Origin: an uncultured Bacilli bacterium | GTDB taxonomy: Bacteria; Bacillota_I; Bacilli_A; RF39; UBA660 | Reading direction: 5' to 3' | Length of the DNA stretch: 12,632 nt | Assembly: GCA_934101275.1 (NCBI GenBank) | Contig: CAKOQM010000038.1 | Location: 1 to 12,632 of the forward strand | Part shown: piece by piece, positions 1 to 6,462 of the stretch | Layout: each line of letters begins with the position of its first letter | Position numbering within the stretch: the first letter of the stretch is position 1 | Position numbers and translations under genes: made by a program | Notes under the pieces: model-generated | Seen by the model: the letters and a program-made list of their open reading frames with translations, nothing else | What the model was told of the DNA's origin: nothing | Databases searched by the model: none

Positions 1-1845
1 TTTATTGGTAAAGGGGTAGGAACGATTGGTAATGCCGCGACCAATGTTATTTTTCCTATTGTTATTATTTGCAATGCCATTGCTTCTTTAATTGGTAATG
101 GTTGTGCGGCTAATTTAAGTTTAAAACTAGGAGAAGGTAAAAATGAAGAAGCTTCAAAAAGTGTTGGAAGTTCTATTACTTTATTGTTTATTTCTTCAAT
201 TGTTTTAGCTATTTTAGGTGAGTTATTTTTACCTAAACTTGTTTATTTATTTGGATGTACGCCTACGGTTTATGATTCGGCTATTAGTTATGGAAGAATT
301 ATTTTATATGGAGCACCTTTCGTTATTATTTATACAGGTTTGTCTTCTATTATTAGAGCGGATAATGATCCAAAATATTCTATGATATGTTTGGTGACAG
401 GTGCTTTAATTAACTGTGTTTTAGATCCAATCTTTATTTTTGGTTTTAAAATGGGGGTTTCAGGCGGAGCTCTTGCCACTATCATTGGTCAAGCTGTTTC
501 TTTCTTAATCGCGTGCCTTTATATTCCAAAAATAAAATCTGTTAAATTAAAGAAAGAAGATTTTAAACTTAACAAAGATGTTTTAAAAACACTTGGTCTT
601 GGTCTATCTAGTTTTATTACCCAAATGACAGTCTTAGCTTTATTTGTGGTTATGAATAATTTAATGACAAAATATGGGGCTAGTACTAAGTTTGGTAGTG
701 ATATCCCCCTATCTGTTTATGGTGTTATGTCAAAAATAAACAGTGTTTATGTTAACTCAATCTTAGGAATATCTATTGGGGCTCAACCTATCTTAGGCTT
801 TAACTATGGGGCTGGAAATTATAAAAGAGTTAAAGAAACCCTTCGTAAGGTTATGTTAATTGGTCTTTGTATTGGTATCTTCTTTAATATTATTTTCTAT
901 TTCTTTCCAAGTCAAATTGTTTCTATCTTTATTAGTTCTAGTGATGAAAGTTATACTTCATTTATGGAATTTGCTGTTTTATTTTCAAGAACTTTCTTTC
1001 TCGTTTGTGTTTTAAACTTCTTTGAAATGTCAACTAGTATCGTTGTTCAATCTCTTGGTAATGTTAAAAAGGCTACCTTAGTTTCCTTTGTAAGACAAAT
1101 TATTCTTTTTATTCCTCTAGCTTTTTACTTAACACATAAAATGGGCTTAAATGGAGCTTTATATGCTGCGCCTATCGCCGATGGCATTTGCTTTTTTGTC
1201 GTCTTATTTGTTTTCTTTAGTGAATATCGTAAGTTGGATAAAAAAGAAGAACAACTAACAGATGAATTTGAAGAAAAAGAATATAATAAAAATGTCGACA
1301 AAGTTATTACTATTGGTCGTGAATATGGTTCCGGTGGTCGTTATGTCGGAGAACTTCTCGCAAAAGAATTAGGCATTCCTTTTTACGATAAAGAGATTAT
1401 CTTTTTAACTGCTAAAAAATCTGGCTATGCAGAATCTTTTATTGCGAAATATGAAGAAAGTAAAAATTTATTTTATGAACAAGATAATGATATCTTTGTA
1501 GCAGAAACAAAAGTTATTAAAGAAATTAGTAAAACACCATGCGTTATTGTTGGTAGATGTGCAGATAGCATTTTAGAAAAGCAAAAAAATGTTTTAAAAG
1601 TATTTTTGTATAGTGATGAAAAAAGTAAACTAAAACGTATTCATAAATATTATCATGAAGAAAATGCTGAAAAGATTCTTAAGAAAAAGGATAAAGAAAG
1701 AGCTAAACATTATAAATATTACACAGGAAAAGATTGGAAAGATTATTCACATTATGATATTGCATTAAATGTGGATAAGTTTGGTATTCAAAATACTGTT
1801 GAAACAATCAAAAACATTGTTTTAAACAATAACAGTAAAAAATAA
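1..1845 (+). CDS. MATE-family efflux transporter fused to a cytidylate-kinase-like domain (5' end missing)
   Basis: The reading frame is open from the first base, so the true start lies upstream; 614 residues are visible and roughly the first 40-50 of a MATE protein are missing. Residues about 1-415 are a polytopic inner-membrane MATE exporter (Na+ or H+ driven drug/cation antiport in the family) with about 11 recognisable hydrophobic segments. MATE-typical stretches include GTIGNAATNVIFP near the start and ISIGAQPILGFNYGAG mid-protein. After a charged linker, residues about 434-614 match the cytidylate-kinase-like family (Cytidylate_kin2). They show the P-loop-like GREYGSGGR at 439-447, then GIPFYDKEII, CVIVGRCADSIL, a DKERAKHYKYYTGKDW segment and YDIALNVDKFGI. 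The kinase part should be cytosolic. Its substrate is unknown; nucleotide phosphorylation is the family's presumed activity. An internal TTG at 184 could be misread as a start, but MATE homology continues upstream of it. Domain calls are firm; the functional link between the two halves is unknown. Confidence 0.93.
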   Translation, partial: FIGKGVGTIGNAATNVIFPIVIICNAIASLIGNGCAANLSLKLGEGKNEEASKSVGSSITLLFISSIVLAILGELFLPKLVYLFGCTPTVYDSAISYGRIILYGAPFVIIYTGLSSIIRADNDPKYSMICLVTGALINCVLDPIFIFGFKMGVSGGALATIIGQAVSFLIACLYIPKIKSVKLKKEDFKLNKDVLKTLGLGLSSFITQMTVLALFVVMNNLMTKYGASTKFGSDIPLSVYGVMSKINSVYVNSILGISIGAQPILGFNYGAGNYKRVKETLRKVMLIGLCIGIFFNIIFYFFPSQIVSIFISSSDESYTSFMEFAVLFSRTFFLVCVLNFFEMSTSIVVQSLGNVKKATLVSFVRQIILFIPLAFYLTHKMGLNGALYAAPIADGICFFVVLFVFFSEYRKLDKKEEQLTDEFEEKEYNKNVDKVITIGREYGSGGRYVGELLAKELGIPFYDKEIIFLTAKKSGYAESFIAKYEESKNLFYEQDNDIFVAETKVIKEISKTPCVIVGRCADSILEKQKNVLKVFLYSDEKSKLKRIHKYYHEENAEKILKKKDKERAKHYKYYTGKDWKDYSHYDIALNVDKFGIQNTVETIKNIVLNNNSKK

Positions 1846-1867
1846 AAAAGGCCGTAAGGCCTTTTTT
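1844..1867 (+). terminator. Intrinsic terminator after the MATE-kinase gene
   Basis: A perfect inverted repeat overlaps the stop codon: A6-GGCC, a GTAA tetraloop, then GGCC-T6. The stem is 10 bp with a 4-bp GC core and ends in a six-T run. Because the upstream arm begins with an A-run, it could also stop minus-strand transcription. Confidence 0.9.
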
Positions 1868-1880
1868 GCATGTGCAAAAA
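1863..1880. repeat. 18-bp palindrome beside terminator and promoter
   Basis: TTTTTGCA and TGCAAAAA are perfect 8-base inverted arms separated by TG. The left arm shares its T-run with the preceding terminator, so the two hairpins would be mutually exclusive in RNA. The right end lies 4 bases before the putative -35 of the next gene, which is also a plausible operator position for a dimeric regulator. Either role is inference. Confidence 0.55.
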
Positions 1881-1884
1881 TCTT

Positions 1885-1910
1885 TTGATAAAGTGTAAAG
1901 TGGATGTAAA

Positions 1911-1912
<2 letters not shown>
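1885..1912 (+). promoter_or_regulatory. Putative promoter of the 317-aa protein gene
   Basis: TTGATA at 1885-1890 and TAAAAT at 1907-1912 are separated by 16 bp; each is one mismatch from the sigma-A consensus. The ATTT tract begins at the edge of the -10 box, so the transcription start and 5' leader would lie within the tract. An alternative -10 (TATGTT, 1950-1955) just after the tract would place the tract in the promoter spacer. Confidence 0.5.
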
Positions 1913-1952
<40 letters not shown>

Positions 1953-1976
1953 GTTAACCTAAAGTTGTAAGTAGAT

Positions 1977-1980
1977 AGGA
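1977..1980 (+). promoter_or_regulatory. Ribosome binding site deciding the 1990 start
   Basis: AGGA lies directly against the ATG at 1981 (spacing 0) but 9 bases before the ATG at 1990. Normal spacing therefore favours 1990 as the start of the following gene. Confidence 0.6.
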
Positions 1981-1989
1981 ATGATATTT

Positions 1990-2943
1990 ATGGGTAATGA
2001 AGAAAGCAAAAAAGATTATTATGTTTCAGGAAATGAAAGTCTTGAGCAGTTAAAAAAGGATATTTTAGCAAAATGTGGTAATATGCAAAATAATTTAGCA
2101 TTCAAAGAACATTTTGATAATATTTTTAAAGCAATTCAAAAAACGGTTAACTCAGAAGGAACGTTTATATGTAGAGTTAACGATATGGGCATTCAATTAG
2201 AAAAAAATGCTATATTTCATGATATGAAAAAAGGTGAAGGATTTTATTTTCATTTTTATAATCAAACACTTGAATATAATGCTGAGTTTCCTTTAAAAAA
2301 ATTTGATAATGGAGTATTTAAAGTTTTTGAAAGCGTACGAATTTCTGAGGATGAAAATGGCTTAGATGTTAATAGTGCAAAAGACAGCTTATGGGCTAAA
2401 GATGAATTTAGTGAACCTTATGCTGACGGTAGAGCTACCTATCAAAGATATACAAAAGATGGAATTGAAATGTACAGAACGGAATATGATTTAGCTCGTT
2501 TCAAAGAACTTGGAAAGAAAAATATTAATGATATTCCTCCTGTGCATCAATATGCTAAAGGCTTGTGGATAAATCACGGTTTAGACATGAATACAGTTTT
2601 TCCGTTGGAAAGAAAAACTGTATTTAGAAGAAATACTGTTGATACAGTGAATGCTTTATATGAATATTATCACGCAGGTAATGAAATGCGTTTTGAAGGA
2701 GAAGCTTCTATGGATGATAGACATATTCATTCATTGAGTCATGATAATTTTGAAACTTTAGTAAAATCTGAAGAGTTTAGGAAGCCTATTATGCCAGAGT
2801 CAATGGAAGAGATAGAAAAGAAAATTCAACGAGTACCAGTAGAATTTCAAGAGGCATTACGTAAAATGGCACCCGCACGTGTTAATTATTCAAATGATAA
2901 AATACCAGAATTTAGTTTTGAAACAAGAGGAATGGCTAGATAA
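1990..2943 (+). CDS. Hypothetical 317-aa soluble protein
   Basis: I do not recognise this protein. It is charged, with no signal peptide, no hydrophobic segment long enough to span a membrane, and no cysteine cluster or nucleotide-binding loop, so it is probably cytosolic. Residues about 10-55 look helical and amphipathic. The central part alternates short hydrophobic and charged stretches, as in a mixed alpha/beta fold. The C-terminal third is rich in His, Arg and acidic residues (for example DDRHIHSLSHDNFE) and ends in helix-favouring sequence. The start was placed at 1990, not 1981, because of the ribosome binding site spacing; this removes three residues. The gene is monocistronic, with its own promoter and terminator, and the ATTT tract upstream suggests variable expression. 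It is flanked by other lineage-specific genes. Confidence 0.82.
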   Translation: MGNEESKKDYYVSGNESLEQLKKDILAKCGNMQNNLAFKEHFDNIFKAIQKTVNSEGTFICRVNDMGIQLEKNAIFHDMKKGEGFYFHFYNQTLEYNAEFPLKKFDNGVFKVFESVRISEDENGLDVNSAKDSLWAKDEFSEPYADGRATYQRYTKDGIEMYRTEYDLARFKELGKKNINDIPPVHQYAKGLWINHGLDMNTVFPLERKTVFRRNTVDTVNALYEYYHAGNEMRFEGEASMDDRHIHSLSHDNFETLVKSEEFRKPIMPESMEEIEKKIQRVPVEFQEALRKMAPARVNYSNDKIPEFSFETRGMAR

Positions 2944-2960
2944 GCGTCATTCCTTTTTTT
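2929..2960 (+). terminator. Intrinsic terminator overlapping the 3' end of the 317-aa gene
   Basis: GGAATG at 2929-2934 pairs with CATTCC at 2948-2953, extended by a G-T and a C-G pair inside and A/T pairs outside. A seven-T run follows at 2954-2960. The left arm is within the last codons and the stop codon lies in the loop. Confidence 0.75.
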
Positions 2961-2963
2961 ACA

Positions 2964-2993
2964 TTACAACAATATTCTGTTATGTGCTATAAT
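2964..2993 (+). promoter_or_regulatory. Extended -10 promoter of the 277-aa protein gene
   Basis: TGCTATAAT at 2985-2993 is a consensus -10 (TATAAT, 2988-2993) with the extended TG motif. A weak -35 (TTACAA, 2964-2969) stands 18 bp upstream. A strong ribosome binding site, AAGGAG, follows at 3010-3015. Confidence 0.65.
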
Positions 2994-3020
2994 TTATCTA
3001 AGGATATTTAAGGAGAAGAT

Positions 3021-3854
3021 ATGACTAAAGAGGAATATTTAAAAATTATTGAAGAAAAATGTGATAACAAAGTTACTTGTGAAATAATGGAACAACAAAT
3101 AGATCGATATTATGAGGCCAAAAGTTTTGCCATATCAGAACATAAATATAAAATTGGGGATAATGTCTTTTTAAAAAAGGGAACTTTGTTACATGGAACT
3201 TATAAAAATCTAGATGGTTTAAAAGAAATTGTTAAAAACGGTCTTATATCTAGTTGGTTTATAAATGGAAGAATGTCAAAATATCCTGGTTCAGTAGGTG
3301 TTTGGAATTTAAAACAGGATTATTTATTAAAAGATTATATTAATTTTTATAGTGGTGGAACCATTGAATATAAAGATATGGAAGAAGTAACAATAAAAAC
3401 AGATGTTATTCCTCATAGTGAAATGAAAAATATTACAAATACACTTGATACTAATTTTTGCTATAGATGGCGTATGGAACAAACGAAAGAAGCCAGATTC
3501 TTACCTAGTTATGTTCAAAATAAAGTTCAAATTGGAATTATTCTTAATGGAAACAATAGTGCTATTAAAGAGTTACTTAAAGGTGATATTTTATCTAATA
3601 ATGTTAGTGATGAAGATGTAAGAGAATTTATTAATCCTTATTACTATGAAAAATTTATTATAGACAGAAAAGAAAAAGATGATTTTTTTACAGACAGAGA
3701 AAGTGCGATTCTTTTCGGTATTCCCTCTAACTTAATTGAGGGAATACTGGTAGGAAGAGAATACGAAAATGATAATGAAAAATTATTAGAAGTAAAAAAA
3801 ATATTACCTAATGCCTATATTTGTAATTTAGATGGAAAAGTTATATTAGTTTAA
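3021..3854 (+). CDS. Uncharacterised 277-aa protein, possibly ADP-ribosyltransferase-like
   Basis: No confident family assignment. The ATG is set by AAGGAG five bases upstream. Residues 1-45 look helical. From residue 46 the chain is beta-rich: KKGTLLHGT, then GLKEIVKNGLISSWFI, then GSVGVWNL. A short strand with H-G-T followed by a helix and an 'L...NGL' turn recalls the opening of ART-like folds such as DarT/DUF4433, where the first strand carries an NAD-binding His or Arg. The last 60 residues contain ESAILFGIPSNLIEGILVG and YICNLDGKVILV, resembling a terminal strand-loop-strand in which the Glu could be catalytic. This is pattern-level inference only. No signal peptide or membrane segment is visible. 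The gene has its own promoter and no obvious antitoxin partner. It could also be an unrelated lineage-specific protein. Confidence 0.8.
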   Translation: MTKEEYLKIIEEKCDNKVTCEIMEQQIDRYYEAKSFAISEHKYKIGDNVFLKKGTLLHGTYKNLDGLKEIVKNGLISSWFINGRMSKYPGSVGVWNLKQDYLLKDYINFYSGGTIEYKDMEEVTIKTDVIPHSEMKNITNTLDTNFCYRWRMEQTKEARFLPSYVQNKVQIGIILNGNNSAIKELLKGDILSNNVSDEDVREFINPYYYEKFIIDRKEKDDFFTDRESAILFGIPSNLIEGILVGREYENDNEKLLEVKKILPNAYICNLDGKVILV

Positions 3855-3873
3855 AAATTAATATAATTTTTTT
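3853..3873 (+). terminator. Weak AT-only hairpin after the 277-aa gene
   Basis: AAAAATTA at 3853-3860 pairs with TAATTTTT at 3864-3871 across an ATA loop, followed by two more Ts. There is no G-C pair in the stem, so termination would be inefficient and some read-through into the CarD-like gene is possible. Confidence 0.35.
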
Positions 3874-3924
3874 AAGTTTCGACTCTTAAAGATTGAGCTT
3901 CATGCCCTAAAAGCCTTAATTTTG

Positions 3925-3963
3925 TGGTATAATAAGGACATAGTTTAATTACTTAGAGGAGGG
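3925..3963 (+). promoter_or_regulatory. Extended -10 promoter and strong ribosome binding site of the CarD-like gene
   Basis: TGGTATAAT at 3925-3933 is an extended -10 with a perfect TATAAT; no good -35 is visible. AGAGGAGGG at 3955-3963 lies five bases before the GTG start and is the strongest Shine-Dalgarno match in the window. That supports the GTG codon and suggests efficient translation. Confidence 0.65.
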
Positions 3964-3968
3964 TTACT

Positions 3969-4445
3969 GTGAAAAAAATAGGTGAGTATGTTGTTTATCG
4001 TAAAGAGGTTTGTGAAATTAAAGATGTTAAAGAAAATCCTGTTAATCATGTCATGAGTTATAAACTTGTGCCTATTACGGATACGTCTTTAACAATGAAT
4101 ATTCCCATTGATAATGAATTTATTAGAGATTTAATGACTTTAGAGGATATTAATGTTTTAATTGGACAAATCAAAGATATTCCAATTTTATTAGGAGAAG
4201 CTAAACAACTTGAAAATGAGTATAAAAGAGTATTAAATGAAGGAACAAATTATGGTCTTGTTCAAATTATCAAAACGACATACGAGAGAAATCAAGCACG
4301 CATTAAAAACAATAAAAAAGTAAGTGAAAAAGATAATCGCTATTTTGAAATGGCTGAAAAATATCTTTATAATGAAATGGCAATCGTTTTAAATATGACA
4401 CCCGAAGATGTTAGAGATTATGTCATTGAACAAGTTTCAAAATAA
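3969..4445 (+). CDS. CarD/CdnL-family RNA-polymerase-binding transcription regulator
   Basis: A 158-aa protein starting at GTG. The first 60 residues form the CarD/TRCF RNA-polymerase-interacting domain: IGEYVVYRKEVCEIKDV, then YKLVPI, TSLTMNIPIDN and IRDLMTLEDI. This matches the family's order of a GD/GEYVVY strand, a YYVL strand and a vPvdn strand followed by 'R.lmt.eei'. The remaining residues (about 65-158) form the helical C-terminal half usual for CdnL, which contacts promoter DNA at the upstream edge of the bubble. Total length fits the family (about 160 aa). Known members bind the RNAP beta subunit and stabilise open complexes, often at rRNA and growth-related promoters. The position usually occupied by a Pro-His-Gly turn reads R-K-E-V here, a modest deviation. 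It is expressed alone, with its own promoter and terminator. Confidence 0.88.
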   Translation: MKKIGEYVVYRKEVCEIKDVKENPVNHVMSYKLVPITDTSLTMNIPIDNEFIRDLMTLEDINVLIGQIKDIPILLGEAKQLENEYKRVLNEGTNYGLVQIIKTTYERNQARIKNNKKVSEKDNRYFEMAEKYLYNEMAIVLNMTPEDVRDYVIEQVSK

Positions 4446-4465
4446 GGCACAAAAGTGTCTTTTTT
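4446..4465 (+). terminator. Intrinsic terminator after the CarD-like gene
   Basis: GGCAC, an AAAA loop, then GTGTC (one G-T wobble) is flanked by A and T bases that lengthen the stem, and followed by six Ts. It begins immediately after the stop codon. Confidence 0.85.
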
Positions 4466-4483
4466 GTTTCCTAAAATTACCAG

Positions 4484-4512
4484 TAGTTATTCGTTTAAGC
4501 ACTAATTATAAT
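4484..4512 (+). promoter_or_regulatory. Putative promoter of the radical SAM operon
   Basis: A perfect TATAAT at 4507-4512 has TAGTTA at 4484-4489 as a poor -35 candidate, 17 bp away. The ribosome binding site AGGTGG at 4520-4525 precedes the ATG at 4530. Confidence 0.5.
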
Positions 4513-4529
4513 AACAAATAGGTGGTTTT

Positions 4530-5744
4530 ATGGAGTTAAAAGAAAAATTAAAAATCTTAGCTGACAGTGCCAAATATGATGCTTCTTGTTCTTCAAGTGG
4601 CGTTAAAAGAGCGAATGAAAAAGGCTTTGGTAATACTTCTTATTCTGGTATTTGTCATACTTTTTCAAGTGATGGCAGATGTGTTTCTCTTCTTAAAATT
4701 TTATTAACTAATTGTTGTATTTATGATTGTAAATATTGTTTAAACAGAAAAAGTAATCATATTGAAAGAGCTATTTTTGAACCAGAAGAAATATGTAAAA
4801 TTACAATTAATTTTTATAAAAGAAATTATATCGAAGGTTTGTTTTTAAGTTCTGGAGTTATTAAAAATGCCGATTACACCATGGAAAAAATAATAGAAAC
4901 GATTACTTTGCTAAGACAAAAATATCATTTTAAAGGATATATTCATGCAAAATCTATTCCAGGAGCGAGTGATTATTTAATAAAAAAATTAGGTGGTCTT
5001 GTGGATATGATGAGTATTAATATAGAACTTCCCACCCAATCTTCTTTAAAATTATTAGCGCCAGATAAAGACAATCAAAATATTTCTCATGCGATGGCTT
5101 TAGTAAAAGAAAATAAAAGTAAAGTTTTTGTGCCGGCGGGTCAAAGTACCCAACTAATAATCGGAGCAAGTCCTGAAACAGATTTTAATATATTAAGTGA
5201 AAGTGAAAATTTATATCAAAAATATCATTTAAAAAGAGTTTTTTATTCTGCTTATGTTCCTGTTAATAAAGATAAGTTTCTTCCAAGTATTGTTATGCCA
5301 CCTTTAAAACGGGAACATCGTCTTTATCAAGCAGACTTTTTGCTTCGTTTTTACAATTTTAAAGTAAATGATTTATTAGATGATTCTCATACCAATTTTA
5401 ATGTTTTATTAGATCCTAAGGTTGATTGGGCTATAAGACATTTAAATGAGTTTCCTAAAGAAATTAATAGTTGTTCTTATCAAGAACTTTTAAAAATTCC
5501 TGGTATTGGTCCTAAAGGGGCTAAAAAAATTATTTCTTCTAGACGATATTTTGAAATTACTTTTGAAGATTTAAAGAAAATGAATATTTCCTTAAAACGA
5601 GCCAAATATTTTATTTTATGTAAGGGTAAATATTTTATGAATAAGGATTTTTTTAATGCTTCTTTTATTATGAAAAATTTATTACTAGAGCAAGATGAAA
5701 TCAAGGAAAGTACAGAAAGACAGCTTTGTTTATTTCATGAATAA
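4530..5744 (+). CDS. Putative DNA modification/repair radical SAM protein (TIGR03916-type)
   Basis: A 404-aa radical SAM enzyme of the family usually encoded beside a DUF4130 protein and assigned to DNA modification or repair. Visible signatures: KLKILADSAKYDASCSSSG at 6-24; GICHTFSSDGRC; the [4Fe-4S]/SAM triad C63-X3-C67-X2-C70 in CCIYDCKYC; GLFLSSGV after the core strand; PAGQSTQLIIGASPETD; and REHRLYQADFLLRFY. The last 90 residues carry a helix-hairpin-helix, with LLKIPGIGPKGAKKI around residues 319-333 (PGIG at 324-327). This is a nucleic-acid-binding element consistent with action on DNA. The enzyme should be cytosolic. It starts the three-gene operon, and its stop overlaps the next gene. 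The physiological substrate has, as far as I know, not been established. Length and order match the family, and nothing looks broken. Confidence 0.94.
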   Translation: MELKEKLKILADSAKYDASCSSSGVKRANEKGFGNTSYSGICHTFSSDGRCVSLLKILLTNCCIYDCKYCLNRKSNHIERAIFEPEEICKITINFYKRNYIEGLFLSSGVIKNADYTMEKIIETITLLRQKYHFKGYIHAKSIPGASDYLIKKLGGLVDMMSINIELPTQSSLKLLAPDKDNQNISHAMALVKENKSKVFVPAGQSTQLIIGASPETDFNILSESENLYQKYHLKRVFYSAYVPVNKDKFLPSIVMPPLKREHRLYQADFLLRFYNFKVNDLLDDSHTNFNVLLDPKVDWAIRHLNEFPKEINSCSYQELLKIPGIGPKGAKKIISSRRYFEITFEDLKKMNISLKRAKYFILCKGKYFMNKDFFNASFIMKNLLLEQDEIKESTERQLCLFHE

Positions 5745-6462
5745 AACATTTTTATATCAAGGCTTTGAAGAACTTTATTTATTGTGCATAACCTTAATTA
5801 AAAGAAATATTAAACCTGATAAAATATGTGAAGAAAAAGAATACTTTCCTAATTTATTTGATGAAATCATAAAAATTAATTATTTAAAACTTGATTTTAA
5901 AATAGATAAAAATGTTTATAAAATCATTTTTGAAGCTTATCTTTCTAGTGATTCTTTAAAAGAACTGGCTATCTATTATTATTTAAAAAATTACTTTAAA
6001 TATGGAACCAAAATATTTTATTTACGAAATCTTAATTGTGTGAATAAAATAGAAAATTTAAGCCATTATGTTAGAAGAGAAACTCATAAAATGAAAGGCT
6101 TTCTAAGGTTTAAAGTCATGAAAAACAATCTTTTGTGTGCAAGCATGGCTCCTGAAAATAACATTATTTTGCCAGTCAGTCTTCATTTTAGTAAAAGATT
6201 TAAACAAGAACATTTTCTGATTATAGATGAAAAAAGAAAACTTTATGCCTTTTATGATACAAAAAGAATCACTATTTTAAATGAAGATAATATTAAATCT
6301 TTGGATTTAATTCCTAGTTTAAAAGAGGAAAATTTTGAAGTTTTATGGAAAACATTCTTTGATACGATTGGCATTAAGGAAAGAGAAAATAAAAGATGTC
6401 AAACAAATAATATGCCAAAGAAGTATTGGCAGTACATGGTAGAAATGGAGGATAAGTTATGA
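5737..6462 (+). CDS. DUF4130 / TIGR03915 putative DNA metabolism protein, radical SAM partner
   Basis: A 241-aa protein of the family that accompanies the radical SAM enzyme upstream. Key stretches, numbered from the ATG at 5737: YQGFEEL near the N-terminus (the family's 'YDGsfeGlL'); E115-T-H117 followed by GFLRF at 121-125; HFSKRF at 150-155; ERENKRCQTNNMPKKYWQYM at the C-terminus (family 'R.n...mPkryW.yl.E'). The start at 5737 overlaps the radical SAM stop by 8 bases (ATGAATAA) and fits the family N-terminus. An in-frame ATG at 5695 would add 14 residues that do not resemble the family. Neither has a clear Shine-Dalgarno sequence, so translational coupling is likely. The family's biochemical role is unproven; a part in DNA modification or repair rests on the gene linkage and the partner's DNA-binding domain. 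Confidence 0.88.
   Translation: MNKTFLYQGFEELYLLCITLIKRNIKPDKICEEKEYFPNLFDEIIKINYLKLDFKIDKNVYKIIFEAYLSSDSLKELAIYYYLKNYFKYGTKIFYLRNLNCVNKIENLSHYVRRETHKMKGFLRFKVMKNNLLCASMAPENNIILPVSLHFSKRFKQEHFLIIDEKRKLYAFYDTKRITILNEDNIKSLDLIPSLKEENFEVLWKTFFDTIGIKERENKRCQTNNMPKKYWQYMVEMEDKL

Noticed and set aside
184..186. TTG as the true start of the MATE-kinase gene
   Set aside because: The same frame is open to base 1 and encodes typical MATE sequence upstream of 184, so the gene is truncated by the window and does not begin there.
3874..3924. Riboswitch or leader RNA before the CarD-like gene
   Set aside because: The stretch lies upstream of the extended -10 at 3925-3933, so it would not be transcribed from that promoter, and no known conserved RNA motif is visible.
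5480..5704. Minus-strand open frame of 74 aa
   Set aside because: It lies wholly inside the well-conserved radical SAM gene's HhH region on the opposite strand; its residues mirror that gene's codons and it lacks a ribosome binding site.
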